Shown here: piece by piece, positions 1 through 9,166 of the stretch
Layout: each line of letters opens with the position of its first letter
Position numbering within the stretch: the first letter of the stretch is position 1
Assembly: GCA_023145835.1 (NCBI GenBank)
Contig: JAGLDH010000122.1
Location: 1-64,000, forward strand
DNA length: 64,000 bases
DNA from: Methylococcales bacterium
GTDB lineage: Bacteria; Pseudomonadota; Gammaproteobacteria; Methylococcales; Methylomonadaceae
Direction: 5' to 3'
Position numbers and translations under genes: made by a program
Notes under the pieces: model-generated
Database searches by the model: none
The model's input: the letters and a program-made list of their open reading frames with translations, nothing else
Told to the model about the DNA's origin: nothing

Positions 1-119
1 ATGATATGGGAACACTGATGATTTTTTCCTAAAAGCATAAAATATTATTTATTACTTTTGAAAAATACCATATCCATTAAACGAACGGATTAAACACCCG
101 CCCCCTTGACCTTGCAGCA

Positions 120-2234
120 TTACGTCAAATCAATCAAAACCATTGCGTTTATTCCAACTTCAACAGAAATGATTATTTTATTTCCCGATTTTTTATATGT
201 TAGTAATTTTTCTTTATGCCATTGAGGTTCAGTTTGTATAATTTTTGTGGGTTGAGTATCAAAACCCCATGGAATAGTGAGCTCTACTTTCAATTTTTTT
301 TGTTCATTTCTCAAAGCTCCAACCCAACTATAATTGAGTATATGAATAAGCATTTGTTGTTGATAGACATAAGGCTGAACAACAATAGGTAATTTCTTAC
401 TTACCCAGCTTTCAGCGCCACTTTTATTAACCAATTCCAGTATTATCTTTGCCTGTTTACTTCCATGCGTTTTAAGATAATCCTGCCCAACCGTTTCGTT
501 CAAAAGATAAATAGTTCCTTGGCCATATTTTTTTGCATTCTTTCCATCTAAAATATCAGCCCATATACTTTGTTTTTGCCTAAAAGCATTTTCATCCCAA
601 AAACCTGGTTCAGCACCTGTTATTATTAAAGTACTCCCCTTATTGATAGCAGCTAATAACTTATTTTTTTCTTCCTCACTTAACGAAGCCATAGAAGGAA
701 GCACTAGAGTAGAGTAACGGCTTAATAAATCACTATCAACTCGACTAATAGGATAAATATCTGTTGGAATTTGATTTTGGAACAATAATAGACTGAGCCC
801 ACGATAGTCACCCAAATATTCCAATTCAGTCGCACTGGAACTTCTATCTCCTGACCAGCTTCGGTCACGTCTAGGTGCAGAACTCACATACATTCCACCT
901 CTTTCGGTTATATCAAGAAAGTCTCTGTTTCGTTCGGAATAAAGAACAGCAACGGAAGCAAGCGAACGCGAACGAAAAATTTGTTTTGAGTAGCGTTTGA
1001 TCCAATTAAATTGAGTCTTCCGAAACTCCGCGCCAACAGAAGACCCTCGCGTAGATGTGCGAAGTTCATAAGGATTGTTCTGTGCTGCTACTGCACTAGC
1101 AAGTACCAATTGAGCATCTGCTTCATTATAGCCATAACTAAATACCCAAGAAGGACGATCCATAGTTGCACCACGACAATATTTATAGACACTGTGCATC
1201 GCTATCCAATCATCATAACTTGCCTCAGCCATAGCTGTCGACTCACTGATCGCATTAACTTCCCATATAACCTGAATATTTTTAAGGTCACTTCCTTCAG
1301 AACCTAATTGAGTTGCTCCCGTATGGTCAAGTCCAGCAATATCTGCAATGGTAACGGTCTTTGGCGATATACTTTCAATACGTGTTTTACATTCATCAAG
1401 AAATTCAGTAATCGTTCTATGTCGCCAACGAATATATTGCCAAAAAGATTTATCAGAAAGGTCATATTTATCAGGAAATGATAGACCTGTCTGTAACGTG
1501 AATTTCTTTTGACAGTAGCGACATGAACAAGACATTGTCGTGGCTATTTGATTAAAAATAGGTACATCTAACCATATTCCATCGACACCGGTAGTTGCTA
1601 ATAGCTCTAGTTTATTTTTAAACCATTCTCGATAAGGTGTATTTGGACAGAGCCATGCACTTTCATCCGTTTTTGCCATCCAAAATATTTTCCCCCCATA
1701 ATAGACACCACGCTTTTTTCTATCAAAAGAGACTTGTAACCAATCTTCATGTAAACGAGCAAATGAATCTTGTCGGGTCACCCCATTTGCAGTAATCACT
1801 TCCAATGCAGGAATACACCAAATAATTTTCAGTCCTTGCTGATGAACTGTTTCCGTTATCTCCTTAATATGTTGCATTTCCTTGCTATATTCAGAGTTCG
1901 ATAAATAATCAGACAATCGGCTTTGAGCCTCTATAACAGTAACACCTTGTTTGATAAATCGAGTGATTTCCTTTTTTAATTGATATTGACTCAATCGCCT
2001 GCTAATGGAAAGCCCACCTATTCTTGCCTCAGCAATCCAGTCAGTATTTTTTTCATCATTTAAGTTATATAAAGATACTCCATGCTGATCAATTGGTATT
2101 GCATACGCTTCCTGCAAAAAAATTGAAGGCAAAGTAGAAGCAACCCCAATTTTTCCTGACAAATTCAAAAAGTCACGACGTGTCATCGTACTCTTTTTAT
2201 TATTTGTCCCGTTATGTCGAATCAATTTTTGCAT
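120..2234 (-). CDS. Tat-exported glycoside hydrolase-like protein (GHL6/GH42-like)
   Basis: Probably a periplasmic or surface enzyme acting on a polysaccharide. From the ATG at 2234 the product is 704 aa; a TTG at 2249 would add five residues. A twin-arginine motif (TRRDF, about residues 18-22) followed by a hydrophobic stretch indicates Tat export. Residues about 60-380 resemble the (beta/alpha)8 barrels of the hypothetical glycosyl hydrolase 6 / GH42-like group: GVDGIWLD (about 216-223) ends in a candidate catalytic acid and is followed by a Cys cluster (C236, C238, C241) typical of that group. The region from about 400 to 560 resembles the glutamine-amidotransferase-like trimerisation domain of such enzymes. 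It is last in view of three codirectional genes, starting 23 bases after the beta-barrel gene. Substrate and activity are inferred from context. The 119 bases beyond its stop show no recognisable gene. Confidence 0.7.
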   Translation of the reverse strand: MQKLIRHNGTNNKKSTMTRRDFLNLSGKIGVASTLPSIFLQEAYAIPIDQHGVSLYNLNDEKNTDWIAEARIGGLSISRRLSQYQLKKEITRFIKQGVTVIEAQSRLSDYLSNSEYSKEMQHIKEITETVHQQGLKIIWCIPALEVITANGVTRQDSFARLHEDWLQVSFDRKKRGVYYGGKIFWMAKTDESAWLCPNTPYREWFKNKLELLATTGVDGIWLDVPIFNQIATTMSCSCRYCQKKFTLQTGLSFPDKYDLSDKSFWQYIRWRHRTITEFLDECKTRIESISPKTVTIADIAGLDHTGATQLGSEGSDLKNIQVIWEVNAISESTAMAEASYDDWIAMHSVYKYCRGATMDRPSWVFSYGYNEADAQLVLASAVAAQNNPYELRTSTRGSSVGAEFRKTQFNWIKRYSKQIFRSRSLASVAVLYSERNRDFLDITERGGMYVSSAPRRDRSWSGDRSSSATELEYLGDYRGLSLLLFQNQIPTDIYPISRVDSDLLSRYSTLVLPSMASLSEEEKNKLLAAINKGSTLIITGAEPGFWDENAFRQKQSIWADILDGKNAKKYGQGTIYLLNETVGQDYLKTHGSKQAKIILELVNKSGAESWVSKKLPIVVQPYVYQQQMLIHILNYSWVGALRNEQKKLKVELTIPWGFDTQPTKIIQTEPQWHKEKLLTYKKSGNKIIISVEVGINAMVLIDLT

Positions 2235-2256
2235 TTTATAAAATCTCAATTATTAA

Positions 2257-4125
2257 CTAAAAGTGCCAATTCAAATTCAAAGCTAGCTGATGCATATCTG
2301 TAAAACCACCAATTTGTCCGTTAGCAGATGTTGTATTAGCTGATTTTTCATCTTCATAGGTATAACCCAAGCTAATGGAGTTGGTACTATCAGGAAGAAA
2401 ATAAACAAATTCTCCTTGTGCTCTTTTTCTATAATCCAATGTAGTTCCCCCACCATAGGAAAAATTTGCTCTAAATAAAACCTGATGGTTTGAATCAAAA
2501 GTGAAAAGCAGTGCCTGTCCACTTAAAATACCTTCATGACGAACTTCCGATTTAACAAAAGTTTCATATTTATCATTCGTCGCGTCTCGTTTATCATTAA
2601 AATAATCAACTTCATACCCTATTTTGATAAAGGATGAAGGATCACGCGTATAACTCTTGCGTCGACCGCGATAGTCATACATTCCATCACTTGCCCATAA
2701 ATTGTAATATCCTGCACCCTTAATATGGAAACGATAATTACCATCAGAAACAAAGGTATTATCAATCATTAACTGTAGCTCAGTCATATTGTTTGATTCG
2801 TAATTAACGGACGCAGAAACTTTATTTTGTGTCAACAAACTCAATCGAGCATCAATTTCATCAACTAAATTATGCTCATAATCTAAACGATAAACTATTT
2901 CTTTCATCCAAGGTCGAGCTGCAAATGAAAAGCTTCCAATCGGTATCGTTCCTCCATAAGAATTAAAGCTAGGATCTTCGTTAAGAAAAGGAAATTCTTC
3001 TGTTGTAGCAGGATTATTACTTCGAAAAAATCGACCAGAAACATCATCATGGAGAGCCCCTACCTTACCTGTCAGCAAATAATCATCTCCTTTCCAACGA
3101 TAACTCCCTTTAACCAATAAAGAGCCACTATTGATATTTACTTGCCCAGCTAATACACCTTTTCCTCGGTAATTTAAGTGACTGTAATTTGTTTCAACCC
3201 CAATATCAAAGGATGACCGAGTAAAAAGGTATGTATAGTCTGTAAACACATCATAGCGATCAAGATTCAATGTTGATTCAGAAAAGTTAGTGTAAACAGC
3301 CCCCGCTTTAAATGGATTAACAATATTAGAATTTTTACGTATACGATTGATTACCCTATCCTTTCCTGCCCCACTATCTCCGGATACACTATCAATATGA
3401 TCATAAATCTCAGCCTCTCTAAAACGCTCATCCAGCTTGGCGTAAATTGAAGCTAATTGACGCATATCATCAACTTTTTTAGGATGATACTTTCGAATTT
3501 CTTCGTAAACCTTAGCCGACTCCCATAACTGTGAATCGGTATAAAGCACTTCCGCTAGTCGTTTAAGGTTATTATAATTATCTGGCTCTAATTTTTTGAC
3601 CACTCGCCGTGTGTCAATTTCATCTTCATACATGGCCTGGTTTTGATAAAGTTCGGCCAAGCGAGAAGATGCAATGAGTTGATCAGGATCTAAAGCAATA
3701 ATTTCCTTTGCAACAATAATTTCTTGAATTGGCATTTGATAAGCTTTGTAAACATCCATCAATATTAGCCTGACTTCAATATCTTTTGGTCTCATTAATG
3801 AAGCTTGGCGAAAAACCTGAATTGAATAAGCCCAGTTTTTTGCACCAACGGCTATTCGCCCTAGCTCAATAAGTACCTCGTAATTGTCAGGATCAGCTTT
3901 AGATAATTGCTGCAACATATAAATAGCGGCATCCGACTTTCCTCTCTTAAACAATAATTTTGCATCTTCCAATCGTCGTTTAGATTCTTCGGGTGAAATC
4001 GTTGATTTAGTTGATTCAGTTATCTCTTTTTTTAGATCATCAACTGATAGCATATTTTCTCCCCAACTGTTATTCACAAAGAGAAGATTCATGCAAATTA
4101 AGTAAACAACGTTTTTATTTTTCAT
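2257..4125 (-). CDS. TPR and outer-membrane beta-barrel protein, PelB-like
   Basis: Likely an outer-membrane export component for an exopolysaccharide. The 622-aa product has an N-terminal signal peptide (hydrophobic residues about 5-20). Residues about 50-250 are helical TPR-like repeats with recurrent pattern ADPDNYEVL / LEPDNYNNL. From about 270 to the end the sequence alternates polar and aromatic residues in strand-length blocks and finishes in LALNLNWHF, an outer-membrane barrel terminus with a final Phe. TPR plus porin is the architecture of PelB and of the cellulose and alginate exporters BcsC and AlgK/AlgE, but this protein is about half the length of PelB (about 1,190 aa). It starts 5 bases after the PelA-like gene ends, so the two are almost certainly co-transcribed. 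Architecture is well supported; the polysaccharide exported is not known. Confidence 0.75.
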   Translation of the reverse strand: MKNKNVVYLICMNLLFVNNSWGENMLSVDDLKKEITESTKSTISPEESKRRLEDAKLLFKRGKSDAAIYMLQQLSKADPDNYEVLIELGRIAVGAKNWAYSIQVFRQASLMRPKDIEVRLILMDVYKAYQMPIQEIIVAKEIIALDPDQLIASSRLAELYQNQAMYEDEIDTRRVVKKLEPDNYNNLKRLAEVLYTDSQLWESAKVYEEIRKYHPKKVDDMRQLASIYAKLDERFREAEIYDHIDSVSGDSGAGKDRVINRIRKNSNIVNPFKAGAVYTNFSESTLNLDRYDVFTDYTYLFTRSSFDIGVETNYSHLNYRGKGVLAGQVNINSGSLLVKGSYRWKGDDYLLTGKVGALHDDVSGRFFRSNNPATTEEFPFLNEDPSFNSYGGTIPIGSFSFAARPWMKEIVYRLDYEHNLVDEIDARLSLLTQNKVSASVNYESNNMTELQLMIDNTFVSDGNYRFHIKGAGYYNLWASDGMYDYRGRRKSYTRDPSSFIKIGYEVDYFNDKRDATNDKYETFVKSEVRHEGILSGQALLFTFDSNHQVLFRANFSYGGGTTLDYRKRAQGEFVYFLPDSTNSISLGYTYEDEKSANTTSANGQIGGFTDMHQLALNLNWHF

Positions 4126-4130
4126 TCTAT

Positions 4131-7115
4131 CTATCCTTTTTTTATTATTCTGACAGAGTAATTTGTTTGAGGAGCTTTAAGCTGAGATCTCATGACTAAA
4201 ACGCCTCGATTGTTAGTTTTCAATGTAGCATTTAACACGCTTTGTTTATTTTTAAAAAATGTAACAATATACTCAGAGCTAGCTTGTAGTCCACCTAGTT
4301 TTATTAATGTTTTACCAAAACCTCTATAATTAAAAATAACGCGTCCAACAGAGCTGGAAAACTGATCAATAAACTGAGTTGCTTGAATAATATAAGGTAC
4401 CCCAGGTTCCTTGTCAGAAAAATACAATTTCTTCCGTTTACGACCATCCATATGGATATAAGTTTCATTACTATTAGTCTGATAATAACCAATTATGCCT
4501 TCTGAACGTTGCATATCTACTTTTTTATGACCTCTCAAGCGTAGAGTTCTTAAATAACCATTATTTTCAATCCAATATGCATTTTCATCATCTTCGTCAC
4601 GCCCTATATGAGTACGGTAGTAGTCTTCAGTAATTTCAAGATACTGCGTTGCAAAAATATTAGCAGAGTCCTGAGTTCTTATGTAGTCATAAATAAGCCT
4701 TAAAGCATCCATACTTTCATTTTTAATTCCACTATAAAAATGATAATACAGATTCATTGGATAAATTCGATGAGGCTTTTCCGTTTTTTCAAAATGCTGA
4801 AGTAATTGCTTTTGCCCCCCCCAGTCTCCCGTCAAAAATAACGTATAATAATAATCGTTTTGTGCTGATGTTCTATACTGGCGGTAAGGAGGATATGCTA
4901 AAGCATAAGATGCCAGGTTGGCTAATGAAGGATGATCATCATCAAATCGTGGATCCCCTCCATTTAAGTTATGCATACCAGAACGCCAAACAATTTCTAA
5001 TGCTTTCTCATCTGGATTAGTAGCCCCAGACCAATATAATGAAGTCGTCTTTTTATTCGGTGGTGTTAATGTTTGATCAGCAAATAATTTAGCCCCCCAT
5101 ATTTCTTCCAGTAAATTATGCTTCTTATAACCTATTTTATAAGGGTACGAATCCGGATTTATGACATAAGGATCTCCACCCACCCAATCAAAAGGATGTG
5201 TTGCTGAATGGACGGCTACATCTACATTATCTAATTGATAAATTTTTCGGGATAATACGATACCTGGGTGAAAGTATTTATTACCTAATTTTTCTACATT
5301 CTTTGTAATGACTGAAACTGAGGTTGGAATATCATTATACTTCTTCAAAATATCCTCATACACATAAGTCCCTGCAAAATGAGCTCCATCAATCAATGAA
5401 ATCGAACCCAATGCATCACCATCAATATGTGCATAAAAAATACGAGAACCATTTAAAGTAGTGACATCAGGTGCAGGAAAATCTTTAACACCTAATGCTT
5501 CGGAAAAAAACCGATATGGGTTAATAATCCATGCCCCAGTTGTAGGCTGCTCAGCAATTTCAGGTTGCACGTCACCTTGTAAGGCTTGTTCAACTAAAGC
5601 GATGCGATCACTATCATGAGCGGGAAAGTAAAAAGGAGTTTCTTCTAGACTCACTCCACCTTGGCTCGTGATTATTCCTAAGTCGACATGCCCGTAATCT
5701 CTATCATTAAACGAAAAGAAAACTCTATTTCCAGGACTTATTGATCGATAAGTATCCTCGTATGATAATGAAGATAACGACAACTCATGCTCAAACCCCA
5801 GCATCGATTTATCATGTACTCTAACTTTAGGTATATCTTCGTCTCGCCTTTCAGACCTATCGACATATTCAATACTTAGTCTTTCAAAAACATCTTTTTG
5901 GTTTTCAACCTTTTCTTTTGTAATCAAGTCATAAGTTGCCCCATAATCACCGAGGATAGCAACTTTTTTTCCACGCTTAATCTGCGTAATCATCCAATCA
6001 CCATAATCTTCAGCTTCATGCATATATGGAGTAGTATGCCAGGTAACAATTCCCTGAATCGCTTCCATTTCACTCTTACTTGGCAATCCATCTTCAACCG
6101 TTCTATAAACAGGAACTAACCCCAGGTATTCTAAAATTACAGCGACTCTATTGAAAAGTAGCGATTTACCCAGTGTTTTCGTCTCTGATTTTTTATATAG
6201 CATCAATACTTGACGAGGTATTTCTTCATCTTGCATTTCCTGTTCGCTAATAGTGACAGGAGGTTCCCTTTCAGGAAGAGGATGAGCCTTAACCAACTCT
6301 TCATGTGTCTTGTATTTAAAGGTAGGAACCTTAGGTGATTTTGCGTTAAAAACTTGTTTCATAAAAGCAGGATAATCAACTCGAAATACATTTTTCTCTC
6401 CATCCCAGAAAAAAGAATAACCTTCTAAAATCATACCTCCAAAAGGCGTAATAACATTAAACGCACTTTTTGAGTCGAACATATCCTTTCGCTCTACCTC
6501 GAAAAACACGTTATTTTCAGGATTAATGCTTTTATAAAGTTGAAAACTATTTAATTGATTTTCTTCGATAGGTGATTGATACTGCGCATATTGCTGATCT
6601 GCCTTATTAAGTTTTAATTTTTGATTATCTCCAGTAAAGGCAAAATAAAACTGTAATCCAAAGGGATAAAAAAAGGTATTAATAGTTTGGGTCGATTCAT
6701 TCCATTCTGTAAAAGTACCATCTTGCTTAGAAATAAGACCTTGATAAGCACCGTAACTTCCTAGTATCAATATTCGCCGACCGGCTTCCATTTGCTCTAC
6801 CAGCCATTCAGGATAAAGGTCACCACCTACCATTTGAGACGTTTGAAAAACTGACATAACACCATGATAAGAACTCATATCAGGTTTCTCTATTAACAGT
6901 TTTTCAACATCTTTAGTTTCGTATGAATAACCTGCTTGCTGCAAAAAACCTGTATAAATATCAATTAATCCTTGGTGATTAGGGTCTCGTGCTTTATATA
7001 ACACCAATATTTTTGATCCTGGCTCTGCAACAGCTGAAGAAATAAAACCAAACCATAGCATTGGAAAAATAAGCAAAAGAACAGTTAATCGTTTCAAACA
7101 CAGTAAATTTTTCAT
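4131..7115 (-). CDS. PelA-like polysaccharide deacetylase with duplicated N-terminal domain
   Basis: Predicted periplasmic deacetylase modifying an exopolysaccharide. The 994-aa product has a signal peptide (residues 1-30, ending AVA). Two related alpha/beta domains follow, about 35-260 and 302-510. They share KILVLY/QVLMLY starts, RRILILGSYGAY versus KKVAILGDYGAT, and NPENNVFF versus SPGNRVFF, so the region is an internal duplication. Residues about 555-870 form a deacetylase-like domain with HIDGDA (563-568) and H636-x3-H640 followed by PFDW, matching the metal-site pattern of the PelA deacetylase domain. A beta-rich C-terminal domain ends the protein. Unlike PelA of Pseudomonas, no glycoside hydrolase domain is fused; a separate hydrolase-like gene lies downstream at 120-2234. 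First large gene of the leftward operon. Confidence 0.75.
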   Translation of the reverse strand: MKNLLCLKRLTVLLLIFPMLWFGFISSAVAEPGSKILVLYKARDPNHQGLIDIYTGFLQQAGYSYETKDVEKLLIEKPDMSSYHGVMSVFQTSQMVGGDLYPEWLVEQMEAGRRILILGSYGAYQGLISKQDGTFTEWNESTQTINTFFYPFGLQFYFAFTGDNQKLKLNKADQQYAQYQSPIEENQLNSFQLYKSINPENNVFFEVERKDMFDSKSAFNVITPFGGMILEGYSFFWDGEKNVFRVDYPAFMKQVFNAKSPKVPTFKYKTHEELVKAHPLPEREPPVTISEQEMQDEEIPRQVLMLYKKSETKTLGKSLLFNRVAVILEYLGLVPVYRTVEDGLPSKSEMEAIQGIVTWHTTPYMHEAEDYGDWMITQIKRGKKVAILGDYGATYDLITKEKVENQKDVFERLSIEYVDRSERRDEDIPKVRVHDKSMLGFEHELSLSSLSYEDTYRSISPGNRVFFSFNDRDYGHVDLGIITSQGGVSLEETPFYFPAHDSDRIALVEQALQGDVQPEIAEQPTTGAWIINPYRFFSEALGVKDFPAPDVTTLNGSRIFYAHIDGDALGSISLIDGAHFAGTYVYEDILKKYNDIPTSVSVITKNVEKLGNKYFHPGIVLSRKIYQLDNVDVAVHSATHPFDWVGGDPYVINPDSYPYKIGYKKHNLLEEIWGAKLFADQTLTPPNKKTTSLYWSGATNPDEKALEIVWRSGMHNLNGGDPRFDDDHPSLANLASYALAYPPYRQYRTSAQNDYYYTLFLTGDWGGQKQLLQHFEKTEKPHRIYPMNLYYHFYSGIKNESMDALRLIYDYIRTQDSANIFATQYLEITEDYYRTHIGRDEDDENAYWIENNGYLRTLRLRGHKKVDMQRSEGIIGYYQTNSNETYIHMDGRKRKKLYFSDKEPGVPYIIQATQFIDQFSSSVGRVIFNYRGFGKTLIKLGGLQASSEYIVTFFKNKQSVLNATLKTNNRGVLVMRSQLKAPQTNYSVRIIKKG

Positions 7116-7224
7116 AAAGTAATTTTTTTAATTGAATTTCTAGCTGTTTAATACAAAAATCAATGAATTACAAACAATACGCGGTAAAAAAACAAGATAA
7201 ACACAGAATTAGATCTCATTAAAA

Positions 7225-7392
7225 CTATAACGGATCAAAACGAGAAAATAAAAACCAGCACAAAACAAGGAGGACACCCCCTCCCCCTATAATTGCCACA
7301 CCTATTTCAGGATTACTACGTAATAGAACTTTTGCTGCGCCTAATACAGATAGTAATAATAAAATAACTATTATTGAAAAGATTGTTCTCAA
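7225..7392 (-). CDS. Small two-helix membrane protein, TTG start
   Basis: A 55-residue reading frame upstream of the PelA-like gene on the same strand. It begins with TTG at 7392; a stop precedes it in frame and no ATG is available. The product has one hydrophobic helix at residues about 4-20 and a second, glycine-rich one (IIGGGGVLLVLCWFLF) at about 34-50, ending SRFDPL. The composition and two clean membrane segments are unlike random AT-rich sequence. There is no strong Shine-Dalgarno, only a GGA several bases before the TTG. It could be a small accessory protein of the polysaccharide locus, 109 bases upstream of the deacetylase gene, or an independent small membrane protein. I do not recognise a family. 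Confidence 0.42.
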   Translation of the reverse strand: MRTIFSIIVILLLLSVLGAAKVLLRSNPEIGVAIIGGGGVLLVLCWFLFSRFDPL

Positions 7393-7507
7393 GAGAAGTC
7401 CATATATTTACCAAGTATACACAAATTATAAAATATGCCCCTAATCATGTAAATTGATTTCAGTTATACTACAACGACTATTACAAATTTAAATTGAAAA
7501 TAATATT

Positions 7508-7744
7508 ATGACCCTAAAACCTGAATTAATTGAAGAATTAAAAATACTTTCACTCTACAATTTAGAGTCTCACCAAGAGGGAATTAAGGTTCATGACTCT
7601 GCTACACCCGATAGTATTTCTGCAGCGAAAAGGCTATTTGATAAGGGTTTATTATCCCAACATGATGGAGGTTATTTGACTGATTTAGGTATTGAAGCAG
7701 CGGAACATACTCAAGCAGCTCTAACAATTTTGACTTCACGCTAA
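7508..7744 (+). CDS. TIGR02647 family protein
   Basis: A 78-residue soluble protein matching what I recall of the TIGR02647 family, a small group conserved in gammaproteobacteria with no proven function. Recognisable elements are the LxPELIEELxIL start, NLESHQEGIKVH, AAKRLFDKGL and the ending GYLTDLGIEAAEHTQAALTIL. The layout resembles a winged-helix-like fold, so binding to nucleic acid has been supposed, but nothing here proves it. The length is normal. It stands alone, with 138 bases before the next gene, and is divergent from the polysaccharide locus. Confidence 0.8.
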   Translation: MTLKPELIEELKILSLYNLESHQEGIKVHDSATPDSISAAKRLFDKGLLSQHDGGYLTDLGIEAAEHTQAALTILTSR

Positions 7745-7882
7745 TCAACGCTAAATTATTATTACACTTTAATTTATATTCGTTCATATTACCTTTTCGA
7801 AATAATTTTACACTTTATCTGCAACGCCATCAAAATAAGTATTTTTATAAAACAACCGCTTGCCTTACCAAAATAAAATCAT

Positions 7883-8191
7883 ATGGATTTTTTTCTCATC
7901 ATTTTTCTGTTATCAATTGGATATTATTGGTCTGACTCAATGAAAACAAGAGAACTTGCATTTTTTTACGTTAAAAATCATTGCCAACAAGTTGAGGTTC
8001 AATTATTAGATGAATATGTTGCTTTAAATGCTCTGTGGCTAAAAAAAGATGAATATGGAAAAACTAAAATATGGAGATCTTATCAGTTCGAATTTACTTC
8101 TACAGGTTATGAACGGTACAACGGCAAAGTCATTATGCTCGGTCAAAAAATAATAAGTATCCAATTGGATCCCTACAAAATAATAGACTAA
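7883..8191 (+). CDS. DUF3301 family membrane-anchored protein
   Basis: A 102-residue protein with one N-terminal hydrophobic helix (residues 2-18, containing YYWSDSMKTRE) and a soluble remainder. The W-x-D-S-MKxRELA segment followed by CQQxxVQLLDEYVAL, and a conserved tail with RSYQFEFTSTGYERYNGKV, are the pattern I recall for DUF3301, a small gammaproteobacterial family of unknown function. It is followed after 11 bases by a DUF2956 gene, so the two are probably co-transcribed, an arrangement usual among gammaproteobacteria. The helix probably anchors the protein in the inner membrane. Confidence 0.75.
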   Translation: MDFFLIIFLLSIGYYWSDSMKTRELAFFYVKNHCQQVEVQLLDEYVALNALWLKKDEYGKTKIWRSYQFEFTSTGYERYNGKVIMLGQKIISIQLDPYKIID

Positions 8192-8202
8192 CTTTTTAAC
8201 AG

Positions 8203-8556
8203 ATGGCAAAACAAAAGAGATTTGAAAAGGTTTCACCTCAAACACAAGAGGAAGCGATGAAAGCAGCAATGGCAACGCAGCGCCCTGGACAAACGAAAGA
8301 ACAAACCAAACTCATTGCTCAAGGGATTCAAAAAGGGATCAACCAATACAAAAAACAACAGAAATCAAAAGCGAGAGAACTAAATAAGAAACTTAACAAA
8401 GCCTCTCAATCACAAACACACTCCACACAAAACGAAGATAATTTCTCTCATACTCCAGACCAAAAAATCAAACAAAAAAGTCGTTTACCGTGGATACTAT
8501 TAATTATAAGCTGGATTGGGTTTATCGTTTATTTTTTCCAAACAAATCTTCTTTAG
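8203..8556 (+). CDS. DUF2956 family protein
   Basis: A 117-residue very basic protein with a C-terminal transmembrane segment (about residues 95-114). The N-terminal block with SPQTQEEAMKAAMATQRPGQT, TKLIAQGIQKGI and a Lys/Gln-rich stretch is the hallmark I associate with DUF2956, a gammaproteobacterial family of unknown role. The middle (about 55-90) is Gln/Ser/Lys-rich and probably disordered. It follows the DUF3301 gene by 11 bases and faces the convergent DUF6164 gene, with only 17 bases between them. Tail-anchored topology suggests a cytoplasmic basic domain at the inner membrane. Confidence 0.75.
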   Translation: MAKQKRFEKVSPQTQEEAMKAAMATQRPGQTKEQTKLIAQGIQKGINQYKKQQKSKARELNKKLNKASQSQTHSTQNEDNFSHTPDQKIKQKSRLPWILLIISWIGFIVYFFQTNLL

Positions 8557-8573
8557 ATTTCATACCTATTTAA

Positions 8574-8939
8574 TTACAGGCCAATTTCCAAGAGCAATTT
8601 GATACTAATATAAAAGATAAAAACCACCCCTCCGATGTAAATCATAAATCGAAATGGCTTTTGTAAAAAAACATCTTTTATCCCTTTATTTTTCCCTTCT
8701 TTTTTTAATTGATCATATATCTGTCGCTGTAAAACAGCACGCTTTTGATGATATTCATTCAGTAAACTTTGTGCCTTTCCATAATCATCATTATTCACCA
8801 GCCAAAGTGCTGGCATTGAAACGCCCCAGTTCCCAGCTGATGTTTCATAAAAATCAAGTTCATTGATATCTAATAACTCTTTTATTTCAGAAGCTTCATC
8901 ATCGGGTACACCTCGTAAAGAAAAAAGTAATTTTGACAT
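8574..8939 (-). CDS. DUF6164 family protein
   Basis: A 121-residue protein with a DUF2007-like ferredoxin-fold N-terminal part: LRGVPDDEASEIKELLDINELDFYET is the start of this family, which resembles signal-transducing small domains. A single transmembrane helix lies near the C terminus (about residues 98-118). GNWGVSMPALWL and the following D-x-x-KAQSLLNEYHQKR fit DUF6164. Function unknown. It is convergent with the DUF2956 gene and no other gene follows it on the minus strand, so it is probably monocistronic. Confidence 0.7.
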   Translation of the reverse strand: MSKLLFSLRGVPDDEASEIKELLDINELDFYETSAGNWGVSMPALWLVNNDDYGKAQSLLNEYHQKRAVLQRQIYDQLKKEGKNKGIKDVFLQKPFRFMIYIGGVVFIFYISIKLLLEIGL

Positions 8940-9082
8940 TAAGAAAATAAATAAAGAAAAAAGTAATATAATTTACCACAACAACCTAGCCCCAAATCAT
9001 TAATAATAAAATTACGTCATATACCCACTAAAAACACGTCATTTAACATTGTTTTTTAAATAACAAATCCAGAAAATTTTTA

Positions 9083-9111
9083 TTTACAACAAAATCAACG
9101 ACTTATATTAT
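9083..9111 (+). promoter_or_regulatory. Candidate sigma70 promoter of the small metal-protein operon
   Basis: TTTACA (9083-9088), 17 bases, then TATTAT (9106-9111), placed 55 bases upstream of the first start codon of the group beginning at 9167. Both hexamers are one or two mismatches from consensus and the spacing is ideal, but the surrounding DNA is so AT-rich that chance matches are common. Confidence 0.4.
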
Positions 9112-9166
9112 GGCACTTTTTATGCTGTTATTTATCAAGACTTTATAATAACCAAGAGTTAAAAAG

